Shown piece after piece: positions 24,497-34,058 of a stretch of 64,000 nt of DNA; position 1 is the first letter of the stretch; each line of letters opens with the position of its first letter. The translations under genes and the position numbers were made by a program. Source of the stretch: Bradyrhizobium mercantei (GTDB taxonomy: Bacteria > Pseudomonadota > Alphaproteobacteria > Rhizobiales > Xanthobacteraceae); contig NZ_MKFI01000008.1 of assembly GCF_001982635.1 (NCBI RefSeq), forward strand, positions 124,001 through 188,000. The letters run 5' to 3'. Under the pieces are notes generated by a model. The model saw only the letters and a program-made list of their open reading frames with translations, was not told the DNA's origin and ran no database searches.

Positions 24497-26823
24497 GACT
24501 GGCAGCGAAGCCGGGATTCTGGCGGGTCGCACAGCGCGAGTGCCGCTGGCTGCTGCGCGATCGCGTCGCGTTGCTCCTGATCTTCGGCGTGCCGCTGTTT
24601 GCGTTCGTGGTGCTCACCACGGTGTTCAGCCAGCCGGTGATCCGCGGGCTCGGCGTCACGATCGTCGATGCCGACAGGTCGGATGCCTCGCGCGCGCTGA
24701 CCCAGCTCGTGGCGGCATCGCCGAGCCTGCGCATCGTCGACGACTCCGGGTCGCTGTCGACCGCCGTGCAGGACATCCGGTCCGGCAAGGCGATTTCGGC
24801 GATCTTCATCCCGCCGAATTTCGAACGCGACCTGAAGGCCGATCGCCGTCCGCAGGTGGTCGGCTTCTACAACCAGCAATTCCTGACGGCGGCCGGGATC
24901 GCGTCCTCGGGCTTGAGCGATGCGCTGACCGCCGCGGCGAACGCGGCCGCGCCGGCCAGGCGCGCCGCGCCGGCGCCGGCCTCGATCGGCACGCTGAGCG
25001 CGGAGACCATCGCGCTGGTCAATCCGCAGAAGAACTACGCGCAATTCCTGTTGCGCGCGCTGCTGCCGACCATCATCCATGTCGTGATCACGCTCGCCGC
25101 AGGCTATTCGGTCGGCTCCGAATTCCGCCGCCGCAACGCAAGGGAGTGGCTCGCAAGCGCCGGCGGCGATCCGGTCGCCGCGCTGGCCGGCAAGCTGGCG
25201 CCGCTGTTCTGCATCTTCGTGGTGATCATGCTGGCGGTGACGCTTGCGCTGGAAGGTGTGCTGCAGATCCCCTTCAGGGGTGATGCGCTGCTGATGATCG
25301 CCGCCGGCGCGCTCCTGATCATTGCCTATTTGTCGATCGGCGCGCTGTTGCAGCTTCTGGTCGGCGACCTCGCGACCGGGTTGGGACTCGCCGGCCTGAT
25401 CGCCTCCCCCGCCTTCGGTTATGCGGGCGTCGGCTTTCCGACCATCGGCATGAACACGTTTGCGCAGGTCTGGAGCGCGATCCTGCCGCTGCGCTGGTAC
25501 ATGGCGGTCCTGATGGGACAGGCAGCGCGCGGCTTGCCGGTCGCGGAATCCGCGCCTCCCTTTGCGGCACTCGCGGGCCTCACATTGCTGTTCGCCGGCC
25601 TCGCATGGCTGCGCATGGCGAGCCTCACGCGCAGGGGATGGTTCGAGATGGCGCGGCCCGCCGAAGAGGCGGCGAATGAAGCCACACCGCCGGGCGTCGG
25701 CGGCGCCTTCCTGGCGGAATGGCGACGTGTGCTCGGAACGCGCAGCGCCTTCACCTTGCTGTTCCTGGCTCCGCTGATCTACGGCATCTATTATCCGCAA
25801 CCCTATCTGAACCAGATCCTCCGCAAGCTGCCGATTGCGGTCGTCGACAATGATCTGAGCGAACTCTCCCGCCAGATCGTCGAGACGCTCGATGCGAGCG
25901 GCACGCTGAGCGTGACGGTGCGCGCCCGCACGCTGGCCGAGGCGCGCACCGCGATCGATCGCGGCGACGCGTTTGCCGCGGTCCAGATTCCGTCCGGCAC
26001 CGAGCGCGACGTGCTGAAGGGCATCACCGCCCACATCCCGGTCTACGCCGACGCCACCTATCTGTTCGTGTTCAGATCGACCGCAAGCAGCGTCGCCACC
26101 GCGATCGGTACCCTGACATCGGAGCTGGCCTCGCGGGGTGGGCGTTCCGAAGGAAGTCTCGTCAAGGCGAAGCTGGCGAGCCTCAGCCCGGGCAACGTTC
26201 TGCTGCAACCGATCTTCAATCCGGTCGGCGGCTATGCGAGCTACATCGTCCCGGCCGCCTTCATCTTGATCCTGCAGCAGACACTGCTGATCGGCGCGGC
26301 GATGCTGACCGGCACGGCGCTGGCAGGCGCCGGCGGCGCGTTGTCAGGCGTGTTCGGGCGCGGCATCGCCCATCTGACCATCTATTTGCCGGCGCTCGCG
26401 CTCTATCTGATCGTGCTGCCGCGGCTGTATGGTTTTTCCGCGCTTGGGCATTTGCCGCAACTGTTCGCACTCGCGACCGTCTTCATCCTGGCGACGAGCT
26501 TCCTCGGACAGGCGATCGGCGCCTGGTTCACGCGGCCGGAGAACGCCACCATCCTGCTGCTGGCAACCAGCCTGCCGCAATTCTTCACCGCCGGCTTCGC
26601 GTGGCCGCGCGAGGCCATTCCCGACGCGGCCAAGGCACTGGGGCGGCTGTTCCCGGCCGACTCCGCGATCGACGGCCTCGTACGCATCAACCAGCTCGGC
26701 GCAAGCATTTGGGAGGTCGGACACGACTGGCTCTGGCTGTGGTGTCTTGCGCTCGGCTATTTCGTGCTCGCCGTGATCTCCGCGCTGGTGTTCAGGAGAG
26801 GAGCGCAGCATGCCCAACGCTAG
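24493..26823 (+). CDS. Fused double ABC-2-type permease
   Basis: 776 residues made of two homologous halves (about 1-385 and 400-776). Each half begins with a membrane helix (LLIFGVPLFAFVVLTTVF; LLFLAPLIYGIYYP), then an extracytoplasmic domain, then a block of five helices, as in ABC-2 (YhgE/YbhS-like) exporters. A single chain could thus form the whole membrane unit. The two halves share the VVDxDxS-x-x-SR...A pattern after the first helix. No ATPase gene is in the operon. It overlaps the next HlyD gene by 14 bases. Substrate unknown. Confidence 0.85.
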   Translation: MRLAAKPGFWRVAQRECRWLLRDRVALLLIFGVPLFAFVVLTTVFSQPVIRGLGVTIVDADRSDASRALTQLVAASPSLRIVDDSGSLSTAVQDIRSGKAISAIFIPPNFERDLKADRRPQVVGFYNQQFLTAAGIASSGLSDALTAAANAAAPARRAAPAPASIGTLSAETIALVNPQKNYAQFLLRALLPTIIHVVITLAAGYSVGSEFRRRNAREWLASAGGDPVAALAGKLAPLFCIFVVIMLAVTLALEGVLQIPFRGDALLMIAAGALLIIAYLSIGALLQLLVGDLATGLGLAGLIASPAFGYAGVGFPTIGMNTFAQVWSAILPLRWYMAVLMGQAARGLPVAESAPPFAALAGLTLLFAGLAWLRMASLTRRGWFEMARPAEEAANEATPPGVGGAFLAEWRRVLGTRSAFTLLFLAPLIYGIYYPQPYLNQILRKLPIAVVDNDLSELSRQIVETLDASGTLSVTVRARTLAEARTAIDRGDAFAAVQIPSGTERDVLKGITAHIPVYADATYLFVFRSTASSVATAIGTLTSELASRGGRSEGSLVKAKLASLSPGNVLLQPIFNPVGGYASYIVPAAFILILQQTLLIGAAMLTGTALAGAGGALSGVFGRGIAHLTIYLPALALYLIVLPRLYGFSALGHLPQLFALATVFILATSFLGQAIGAWFTRPENATILLLATSLPQFFTAGFAWPREAIPDAAKALGRLFPADSAIDGLVRINQLGASIWEVGHDWLWLWCLALGYFVLAVISALVFRRGAQHAQR

Positions 26824-27781
26824 CCGCGTCGCCATGATCGCGATCCCGCTGGTGCTCGTCGCGGGCGCGCTGATCTATGCCGGGAGCCGCGCGACGCCGG
26901 CGCCCGCAATCGTCGGCGTCGTCCGCTCGACCGAGGTCAGGATCGAGCCGGAGGTCAACGGCCAGCTGGTGTCGATCGCAGTCGGGAAAGGCGCCCAGGT
27001 GCGCGCCGGCGACGTCGTTGCCAGGCTCTCCGCAGTCGAACTGACCGCGCAGGCCGACCAGGCGCGGGCAGCGCTGGCCGCCGCGGTGGCGAGCCGCAAC
27101 AATATCTATGCCGGCGTTCGCCGCGAGCAGGTCGATTCCCTGAAGGCGGCGATCTCCAAGGCCAATTCGCGCCTCGAATACGTGCAGACCCAGTTCGGCA
27201 GGATCAGCACGCTGGCCGGACAGAATTTCGAAACCCAGCAGGCTCTCGACCAGGCCCAGAACGATGTCGCCGCGGCGCGCGCCGGCGTGGCCGCGGCCCA
27301 GGCGAATTACGATGCCGCGGTGGCGGGGCCGACCAAGGAGGAGCGCGCCATCGCCGACGCGCAGGTGCAGGCCGCGGCGGCCACCGTCGCGGTGCTCGAG
27401 CGCCGTCTCGACAAGATGGTGCTGCATGCGCCGGTCGACGGCGTGGTCAGTGTCGTCGCGGCGGAAGTGGGCGAGAACGTTCGCGCGGGTCAGCCGGTCA
27501 TGGCGGTCGCGGCAGCCGGCAAGCAATGGCTCTCGTTCAATGTGCGCGAGGACCATCTCAACGGTCTTGCGATCGGAAACACCGTGAACGTGATGCGGAA
27601 TGCCATCGGCGGCGCGACCAAGGCGCTCGTCACCGAGCTGCGGCCGCTTGGGGTGTTCGCCACCTGGCAGGCCGAGCGGGTGATCGGCGATCACGACCGC
27701 AATACGCTTCGCCTGCGTCTCGATCCCGCCGGCGCCGCGGAAGGTCTCGAACCCGGCATGGCGGTCCGGATCGAGCGTTGA
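26810..27781 (+). CDS. Second HlyD-type membrane fusion protein
   Basis: 323 residues. An N-terminal signal anchor (IAIPLVLVAGALIYAGS) precedes a lipoyl half-domain (VRIEPEVNGQLVSIAVGKGAQVRAGDVVARL), a coiled coil (about 85-200) and a beta-barrel region (VLHAPVDGVVSVVAAEVGENV). The GPTKEERAIADAQVQAA segment parallels the GYTKEERAIAKANVEKA segment of the first HlyD protein, so the two are paralogues. It begins inside the permease gene and closes the operon. Confidence 0.87.
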   Translation: MPNASRVAMIAIPLVLVAGALIYAGSRATPAPAIVGVVRSTEVRIEPEVNGQLVSIAVGKGAQVRAGDVVARLSAVELTAQADQARAALAAAVASRNNIYAGVRREQVDSLKAAISKANSRLEYVQTQFGRISTLAGQNFETQQALDQAQNDVAAARAGVAAAQANYDAAVAGPTKEERAIADAQVQAAAATVAVLERRLDKMVLHAPVDGVVSVVAAEVGENVRAGQPVMAVAAAGKQWLSFNVREDHLNGLAIGNTVNVMRNAIGGATKALVTELRPLGVFATWQAERVIGDHDRNTLRLRLDPAGAAEGLEPGMAVRIER

Positions 27782-27905
27782 AGCGCACACCACGCGGCAG
27801 TCATCCCCCTGTCAGGAGATTGAGACTAAGAAGGCAGCGGGGCCGGCGTGATCCGGCTCTGCCCGCGCACTCGACCCGTGACTGCACAAAAATGGAGCCT
27901 TGGCC

Positions 27906-29303
27906 GTGAAGCAGAATCGTTCACGACGGAAACTACATGTTGGAGCGATGCTGCTCGGTGCGGCGGCCCTGGTCGTCCTCGCACCGTCGCTGGCGTCGGC
28001 GCAATCAGGCCCGGCGCCATCAGGTGCAAAACCCTTCCTGACCGTCGACGGCAAGCAGCCGCTCGTGATCGGCCATCGCGGCGTGCCGGGCCTGGTGCCC
28101 GAGGAGACCGAGGCATCGTACGAGCTCGCCGCCGACCTCGGCACGGACTCGCTCGAAGAGGACCTGCATCTGACCAAGGATTGCGTGCTGGTGGCGCGGC
28201 ACAATCCGTGGCTCGGCGACAACACCAACGTCGCCGAAGTGGCGAAGGCCAACGCGGAAGTCGCGGCCCGCAAGCGCACGGCGCCGGGCGTCCCGGTCAA
28301 GGTGAAATGGGCGCAGACCCCGACCAGCGGGCCCGCTGAATATCCCGCCGATCTGATCGATCCGGCCGATCCCAAATCGGTGCTGAAAGCGCTGATCGTC
28401 GACGGCGACGACCACACCAACGACTGGTCGATCACCGATTTCACCATGGCCGAGCTGAGGCAGTGGATCGCCGGCACCACCTATGATGCGGCCAACGAAC
28501 GGCCAAAGCTGTTCAACGGCAAGTTTCCGATCATCAGCTTCCAGGACATCATCGACATCGCCAAGGCCAAGAGCAAGGCGACGGGGCGCACGATCTCGGT
28601 CTATCCGGAAACCAAGAATCCGACCTGGAACAATGCCCAGGCGATCGCCAATGGCTGCGGCGCGCCCGGCAGCCGCCCGCTCGAGGATGCCCTGATCAAG
28701 ATCATCAAGGAGAACGGCCTCAACACGAAGGAGGCGCCGATCATCGTCCAGAGCTTCGAGCCCGGCAGCCTGAAATACATGCGCGGCCATGGGCTGGAGA
28801 CCCGGCAGGTCCAGCTCATCGACGGCAACGGCGTCGACTTCAAGACCGGCAAGGTGCTGCTCAACAACATCGCCAATTCCCGCCCCTACGACTGGACGGT
28901 TGCGGGTGATGGCCGCACCTTCGATGCGATGCTGACGCCCGAGGGGCTCGCAGAGATCAAGACCTATGCCGACGGCATCGGTCCGTGGAAGGCCTATATC
29001 GTGCCGTACAAGGTCTCGCCCTGGAAGGACGCCGGCGCCGACGGCAAGCCCTACAAGGGATCGACGGCGGAGGCCTCGACGCAGGACGCAACCAGCGTCA
29101 TTGCCGATGCCCACAAGCTCGGCCTGTTCGTGCACATCTTCACGTTCCGGAACGAGAAGAAATACCTGGCCGCCGACTATCGCGGCGACCCGGCCCAAGA
29201 GTATCTGAAGTTCTTCCGTCTCGGCGTGGACGGCGTCTTCACCGATTTCACCCACACCGGCGTTGCCGCCCGCGCCGCCTACCTGCGCGAACTCGGCTGG
29301 TGA
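27906..29303 (+). CDS. Exported glycerophosphodiester phosphodiesterase
   Basis: 465 residues from GTG 27906, chosen because GGAG lies 8 bases upstream; a TTG at 27900 is in frame but too close. A signal peptide ends near SLASAQ. The GDPD TIM-barrel begins LVIGHRGVPGLVPEETEASY (His-Arg pair, catalytic Glu) and continues DSLEEDLHLTKDCVLVARHN (metal Glu/Asp and catalytic His). The C-terminal DGVFTDFT is the usual last strand. It cleaves glycerophosphodiesters to glycerol 3-phosphate plus alcohol in the periplasm, a phosphorus or carbon salvage step. The length (over 400) fits the periplasmic GlpQ-like group. Confidence 0.9.
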   Translation: MKQNRSRRKLHVGAMLLGAAALVVLAPSLASAQSGPAPSGAKPFLTVDGKQPLVIGHRGVPGLVPEETEASYELAADLGTDSLEEDLHLTKDCVLVARHNPWLGDNTNVAEVAKANAEVAARKRTAPGVPVKVKWAQTPTSGPAEYPADLIDPADPKSVLKALIVDGDDHTNDWSITDFTMAELRQWIAGTTYDAANERPKLFNGKFPIISFQDIIDIAKAKSKATGRTISVYPETKNPTWNNAQAIANGCGAPGSRPLEDALIKIIKENGLNTKEAPIIVQSFEPGSLKYMRGHGLETRQVQLIDGNGVDFKTGKVLLNNIANSRPYDWTVAGDGRTFDAMLTPEGLAEIKTYADGIGPWKAYIVPYKVSPWKDAGADGKPYKGSTAEASTQDATSVIADAHKLGLFVHIFTFRNEKKYLAADYRGDPAQEYLKFFRLGVDGVFTDFTHTGVAARAAYLRELGW

Positions 29304-29344
29304 CGCCGGCAACGCGAAGGGCATAGTTCAGATGCACAGCCCCC

Positions 29345-30910
29345 TCACTGCCCCTTGAGCACCAGCGCGCTGGTCAAGTCGCCGAGCGGCTTCTGACCGT
29401 GAGCGGCGATCGCAGCATCGCGCACGGTGATGCCGTGCAGCGTCGGCAGCGCGAACCGACGCGTGATGAAGCGCAGGATCGAGGTCGTGTCCATCGGCGT
29501 ATGATCAACATAGCCGCGGCGTGCATAGGGAGAGACGATGATGGCCGGAATGCGTGAGCCAGGGCCCCAACGGTCGCCCTTGGGAGGCGCCACGTGATCC
29601 CACAGGCCGCCATTCTCGTCATGGGTGATGACGACCAGCATATGCGGCCATTGCGGGCTCTTCTCGAGATGCGCGACCACATCGGCGATATGGTTATCGC
29701 CGGCCTGGATATCGGCATAGCCCGAATGCTCGTTGAGGTCGCCCTGCGGCTTGTAGAAGGAAACCTGCGGCAGCTTGCCGTCATCGATCGCTTTGATGAA
29801 CTCCTTGCCGGTCAGGCCGCCGTCGCGCAGATGCTCGGCGCGGGCTGCGGTGCCCGGGGCGAAGCTGGCATAGTAGTTGAGAGGCTGGTGGTGATACTGG
29901 AAGTTTGGCACCGGCGACCGGTTGCCATGGTCGAGCACATCTTGCCACGCCCCGCTATACCAGGCCCATGTCACGTGCTTGAGGCTGAGCAAATCTCCGA
30001 TGGTCGGTTCGATCTGCGGCGGCAGCGTCGTCGCGTTGTTCGGATCTGCATAGGCCTTGTCGCCATCCTTCGCGGGATCGTTGCCGCTCGGCTGATAGGG
30101 CGGCTGCATGGTGTTCACGGCGTAGAAATCCGGCGTGAGATTGCCGTCGCCGGCATATTTCGGAATGCCGTCCATAGCCGATTTCGGTGAGTTGGCGGCC
30201 TCCTTCAACGTCACGCCGTCGCGCTCGACAACGGAGATCGACGGCTTGGCGGGGTTGGTGTCGGCATTTGGATAGTAGGGCACGCACGCGCAGACCAGCC
30301 ATTGATGGTTGAGGAAGGAGCCGCCGAAGGCTCCCATGAAGAAATTGTCGGCCAGCACATATTTCTCGGCCAGCTTCCACATCGCCAATTTCGATCCGTC
30401 CCAGAGGCTCATCGCGAGGGCGCCCGAGTCGGCATGGGCGACGAATTTGTCGTTGCGCCCGCCGTTGATCTGCATCTGGTTCTGGTAGAAGCGGTGCCAG
30501 AGGTCGCGCGTGATGGTGCCGTAGCTGAGCCTGAAGCCCTTCGGGTCGTCGGCATAGAAAGGGCGATTAGGCAGATGCTCGGTCTCGGCCTGGGTGATCG
30601 GCGGCGTGACGCCCTTGGCGGTCAAGCCTTCCCAGATCGGCGGCAACTCACGGAACGGCTTGCCGTCGCGATCGCGCTGGAGCTGCGTCGAGGCGGGCGC
30701 CTTCGCCACGCCATTGGCGCGCGGAAAGCTGCCATAGAGATTGTCGAAGCTGCGGTTCTCCGCATAGATGACCACGACCGTTTCGATCAGCGCCAGATCG
30801 CCGGCTGCATCCTTCCTGAGGCCTGGACTATCAGCGGCTGCCGGCGCGGGACCGCACACACAGATGAAGAAACCCGATGCAAAAAGGACAATCGCCGATT
30901 TCGTTCGCAT
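29345..30910 (-). CDS. AcpA/phospholipase C-type phosphoesterase, exported
   Basis: 521 residues from ATG 30910 (AGGGGG upstream). A signal peptide (AIVLFASGFFICVCGPAPAAA) precedes an alkaline-phosphatase-superfamily phosphoesterase: VVVIYAENRSFDNLYGSF contains the metal and nucleophile region of the PLC/AcpA family, and VVITHDENGGLWDHVAPP is the C-terminal metal site. Family members hydrolyse phosphate mono- or diesters, including phospholipids. It faces the GDPD gene tail to tail and is divergent from the di-haem peroxidase gene. Confidence 0.88.
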   Translation of the reverse strand: MRTKSAIVLFASGFFICVCGPAPAAADSPGLRKDAAGDLALIETVVVIYAENRSFDNLYGSFPRANGVAKAPASTQLQRDRDGKPFRELPPIWEGLTAKGVTPPITQAETEHLPNRPFYADDPKGFRLSYGTITRDLWHRFYQNQMQINGGRNDKFVAHADSGALAMSLWDGSKLAMWKLAEKYVLADNFFMGAFGGSFLNHQWLVCACVPYYPNADTNPAKPSISVVERDGVTLKEAANSPKSAMDGIPKYAGDGNLTPDFYAVNTMQPPYQPSGNDPAKDGDKAYADPNNATTLPPQIEPTIGDLLSLKHVTWAWYSGAWQDVLDHGNRSPVPNFQYHHQPLNYYASFAPGTAARAEHLRDGGLTGKEFIKAIDDGKLPQVSFYKPQGDLNEHSGYADIQAGDNHIADVVAHLEKSPQWPHMLVVITHDENGGLWDHVAPPKGDRWGPGSRIPAIIVSPYARRGYVDHTPMDTTSILRFITRRFALPTLHGITVRDAAIAAHGQKPLGDLTSALVLKGQ

Positions 30911-31035
30911 TCGAGCCCCCTGCACTCACCGGACTGCTGCTGCCGTTCCGTTAGGTCTCCCTCATAGCCCAGACGTTTAGCAAAGGCACCTTCGGATCGC
31001 CATGACGACGTCCCACCATAGGCCCGGCTCGCAAC

Positions 31036-32262
31036 ATGCGGATTAAGCATTCGGCTTTTGCGTCCGCGATCGTCCTGCTGGCTTTGACCGTTTGTTCCAG
31101 CCGGGCGAGGCAGGATATGTCACGTGCCGAGGCGCGCCGGCTGGCCGAGCGGCTCAGCGCGCTCGGCCAGGCCCTGTTTTTCGATCCGTCCCTCTCGCCT
31201 TCCGGCAAGCTTGCCTGTTCAACCTGCCACGATCCGGCCCACGGTTTCGGCCCGGCCAATGCCCTGGCGGTCCAACTCGGAGGTGGCGACCTGCGCCAGT
31301 CGGGGGTGCGTGCCGTCCCCTCCCTGAAATATCTGCAGGTGGTGCCACCCTTCACGGAACATTTCCACGACTCCGAGGACGAGGCCGACGAGAGCATCGA
31401 CAACGGCCCGACGGGTGGCCTCACCTGGGATGGGCGGGTCGACCGTGGCGCCGACCAGGCCAGGATTCCGCTGCTCTCGGATTTCGAGATGGGCAATCGG
31501 GACGAGGCCAGCGTGGCCCGACAGGTGCTTGCCGCAGGCCACGGCAAGAAGATCGCTGCCATCACCGGGCCCAAGAAAGCCGCCGATCCCGCCACCGTTT
31601 ACAAGACGGCCCTCAAGGCGCTCGAAGTGTACCAACAGGACTACCGGACCTTTTATCCCTATTCGAGCAAATATGACGCCGTGCTGGCCGGCAAGGCCGA
31701 ACTCACGCCCGCGGAAACGCGGGGGCTGGACCTGTTCAATGCACCGAACAAGGGCAATTGCGCCTCCTGCCATATCAGCCGCCGGGGCAATGATGGCACC
31801 CCGCCCCAGTTCACCGATTACGGGCTGATTGCACTTGGGGTGCCGCGCAATCCTGACATTCCCGCCAACAAGGACCCAGCCTATTTCGACCTCGGCCTCT
31901 GCGGACCCCTGCGCACGGATTTCCTGAAGCGCGAGGACTATTGCGGCCTCTTCCGTACCCCGACACTCCGCAATATCGCGCTGCGCCAGACCTTCTTTCA
32001 CAACGGCGCGGTGCATTCCCTGCGCGACGCGGTGCGGTTCTATGTCGAACGGGAAACCCGGCCCGAGCTTTGGTACCCGCGAAAGGCCGACGGTAGCATC
32101 GACAAATATGACGATCTGCCCGACAGGCCACGCGCCAACGTCTGCCTGGATCCGCCATTTGACCGCAAGGCTGGTGACGCGCCAGCCCTGACGGCGACCG
32201 AGATCGACGATGTCGTCTCCTTTCTCGGGACATTGACCGACGGATATCAGCACACCAAGTGA
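31036..32262 (+). CDS. Di-haem cytochrome c peroxidase / MauG family protein
   Basis: 408 residues, exported (N-terminal SAFASAIVLLALTVC). Two haem c motifs are visible: CSTCH at 61-65 and CASCH at 242-246, plus the LFRTPTLRNIALRQTFFHNG segment typical of the family. Such periplasmic proteins reduce peroxide or oxidise partner proteins as MauG does. The spacing and length fit. It is divergent from the phosphoesterase gene; an operon partner for electron donation is not present in the window. Confidence 0.88.
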   Translation: MRIKHSAFASAIVLLALTVCSSRARQDMSRAEARRLAERLSALGQALFFDPSLSPSGKLACSTCHDPAHGFGPANALAVQLGGGDLRQSGVRAVPSLKYLQVVPPFTEHFHDSEDEADESIDNGPTGGLTWDGRVDRGADQARIPLLSDFEMGNRDEASVARQVLAAGHGKKIAAITGPKKAADPATVYKTALKALEVYQQDYRTFYPYSSKYDAVLAGKAELTPAETRGLDLFNAPNKGNCASCHISRRGNDGTPPQFTDYGLIALGVPRNPDIPANKDPAYFDLGLCGPLRTDFLKREDYCGLFRTPTLRNIALRQTFFHNGAVHSLRDAVRFYVERETRPELWYPRKADGSIDKYDDLPDRPRANVCLDPPFDRKAGDAPALTATEIDDVVSFLGTLTDGYQHTK

Positions 32263-32307
32263 AGGCTCACACCGAGCCAGGCGCCTGCGCCGGGTCGTGG
32301 CCTCACT

Positions 32308-32514
32308 TCAGGCAGATCTGTTGGGCAACCCGAGAAGGCTTGTGACCGCCTCGGCCCCCTTGCCGGAGGCGGAGACTTCCCCATTGTCCCTGATCTCCAG
32401 GACGGCGCCATTGGAGAAACTGAGGGACCAGCCATCATCCGTGCCGTTCCGGCGCCGATCGGTCAGCTCAATACCGGCTGCGGAAATCACCGCGGTGGCC
32501 TTGTCGACGTCCAT
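32308..32514 (-). CDS. Small unknown protein (68 residues)
   Basis: From ATG 32514, with GAGGTGACG upstream, to 32308. The sequence MDVDKATAVISAAGIELTDR then SWSLSFSNGAVLEIRDNGEVSAS-like beta strands and ends in LLGLPNRSA (see positions for exact residues). The frame continues upstream for 74 more residues but passes through a terminator hairpin and lacks a site, so the short form is chosen. Family not recognised. Confidence 0.6.
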   Translation of the reverse strand: MDVDKATAVISAAGIELTDRRRNGTDDGWSLSFSNGAVLEIRDNGEVSASGKGAEAVTSLLGLPNRSA

Positions 32515-32699
32515 GGTCGTCACCTCTTGCAGGCTTCGGACAATTGTTCCTCGACCATTGGATCGTGAAGTCGAGGTCCCCTCGAGGAAGGGATTGGCGG
32601 CAGTATGAACCAGGCCGAGGTTTGCGCAATGTCCTGTATGAAACGGTGGCGTTGTCTCGCAAGACAGCCGAACCGGGGGTTTCATGCAAGGCACAACAA

Positions 32700-32726
32700 A
32701 ACGCGCCCGGCATTGCCGGGCGCGTT
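32700..32726 (-). terminator. Rho-independent-type terminator of the first PRC-barrel gene
   Basis: A 12-bp perfect stem (32700-32711 with 32715-32726) and a 3-base loop, followed on the - strand by TTGTTGTG. It lies about 26 bases past the stop at 32752. Confidence 0.75.
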
Positions 32727-32751
32727 CGTCTTTCACAGGATGCGATACGCG

Positions 32752-33294
32752 TTAGTCGGTCGAGTACTTGAATTCGGGCATCGCCTTCAGCTCATCCTTG
32801 GTGGCGTTGAACACGGCGTGGTCCGGATACCAGGGATTGGGCTTTGACGTTGTCGCCGCGGGCGCCGCGCCCGTGGTCGTCGTCTTGCTGGTGCTGCTGG
32901 CGCCGGCGCCGGTGTTCGAGGCGCCGGTATAGGCGATCGGCTCGCTCGAGAATTTCACCTTGTCGAGCGGCACGGCGACCAGATGCTCGCCGACGCCAAG
33001 GAAGCCGCCGACACCGATGACGACAGCCTTGATGGTGCCGCCCTTCTCCATCAGCAGATCGTTGATCGAGCCGACGCTCTCGTTCTTGTCGTTGTACACG
33101 CTGAGGCCGACGACCTTCGACGCGCGCCAGTTGCCCTTGAACTCGGTCGGCGATGTGGCGGACGTCGATGCCGCAGGAGCCGGCGACGCCGCGGGAGACA
33201 TCTTGTCACCCTTGTCGGCGGGTGCCTGCGCAAAGGCGACGGTTGCAAGCAGCGCGGTACCGGCGGCGCCGGCGATGATGGATTTGACCAACAT
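32752..33294 (-). CDS. Exported PRC-barrel domain protein
   Basis: 180 residues from ATG 33294 (AGGAGAG upstream). A signal peptide (IIAGAAGTALLATVAFAQA) is followed by a Ser/Pro/Ala linker and a PRC-barrel (SKVVGLSVYNDKNESVGSINDLLMEKG..., VVIGVGGFLGVGEHLVAVPLDKV). The Thr/Ser/Gly-rich linker then leads to a conserved C-terminal NPWYPDHAVFNATKDELKAM. PRC-barrel proteins of this type are abundant in rhizobia and often stress-induced; the precise role is unknown. An EcfG-like promoter lies upstream. Confidence 0.85.
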   Translation of the reverse strand: MLVKSIIAGAAGTALLATVAFAQAPADKGDKMSPAASPAPAASTSATSPTEFKGNWRASKVVGLSVYNDKNESVGSINDLLMEKGGTIKAVVIGVGGFLGVGEHLVAVPLDKVKFSSEPIAYTGASNTGAGASSTSKTTTTGAAPAATTSKPNPWYPDHAVFNATKDELKAMPEFKYSTD

Positions 33295-33331
33295 GATGGC
33301 TCTCCTCATTTCGCAAAATCGATGCATGGAG

Positions 33332-33356
33332 AACCCGTCATCTCCGCAACCGTTCC
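33332..33356 (-). promoter_or_regulatory. Possible EcfG-type promoter for the exported PRC-barrel gene
   Basis: On the - strand GGAAC (33352-33356), a 16-base spacer, then GGTT (33332-33335). The general-stress sigma factor EcfG of alphaproteobacteria recognises GGAAC-N16/17-CGTT. The -10 differs by one base. The start codon follows about 37 bases later. Confidence 0.4.
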
Positions 33357-33653
33357 TAACGGAACTGCGATCAAACGCCGCTTCGTTTGTGGCAGCGCCG
33401 AACACGCGATGCAGCAATCTGAGCGTGTGGACTATCCGACGCTGGGAACGTTTGCGATGCTTGACGGAAGCGATCGTCGCCTCTCAAGCAAGTTGCGGTT
33501 GAGCCTCACGACTGCGCCGGATGCGCAGTCCCTGATGTGACGATGTTTGGCTCACTAAGTCGTCCGGCGAACCGCGCTACACAGGCCGGCGCCCGCCCCG
33601 CGACCACATCATTGATCGATACGCGTCGATCGTGCGCGCGCATCACCGCGCGA

Positions 33654-34031
33654 TCAGAAGCCGCCCCAATAGGGCGGCACGCCGTAGAAGCGATGCAGCT
33701 CGACTTCCTGCGAGCGGTCGCCCCAGTCGAAATCCTTGTCGGCGCGGAACGACGGCGCGCGCTTCAGCTCGTCATCCTCGATGTCGAGCTCATAGGCCTC
33801 GAACTTCGTATTGTAGTGCAGCCGGCCCCACGGCAGCGGGATCAAATTGGTCCCGATGCCGAGGAAGCCGCCGAAGCTCAGCACCGCGTAGGACACCTTG
33901 CCCGAGATCTTGTCGATCATCAGCCGCTCGATGTGGCCGATCATGTCGCCATTGGGCCGGCGCACCGCCGTCCCCTCGACCCGGTCGCTCGCAATGAGCT
34001 GATGCGGTCTGGTCCTGACGTCGACAGCCAT
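33654..34031 (-). CDS. Cytosolic PRC-barrel domain protein
   Basis: 125 residues with no signal peptide. The PRC-barrel covers residues 10-80 (LIASDRVEGTAVRRPNGDMIGHIERLMIDKISG..., YAVLSFGGFLGIGTNLIPLPW), followed by a tail ending YGVPPYWGGF. The ATG has AGGAGGGAG just upstream. It has a well-matched EcfG-like promoter at 34059-34084. Function unknown; general stress regulon membership is inferred from the promoter. Confidence 0.88.
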   Translation of the reverse strand: MAVDVRTRPHQLIASDRVEGTAVRRPNGDMIGHIERLMIDKISGKVSYAVLSFGGFLGIGTNLIPLPWGRLHYNTKFEAYELDIEDDELKRAPSFRADKDFDWGDRSQEVELHRFYGVPPYWGGF

Positions 34032-34058
34032 CTCTCCCTCCTGGCGTGAAAGGGAAAC

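Noticed and set aside
33361..33387. GGAAC followed by CGTT on the + strand as an EcfG promoter
   Set aside because: The spacer is 18 bases and no gene follows on the + strand.
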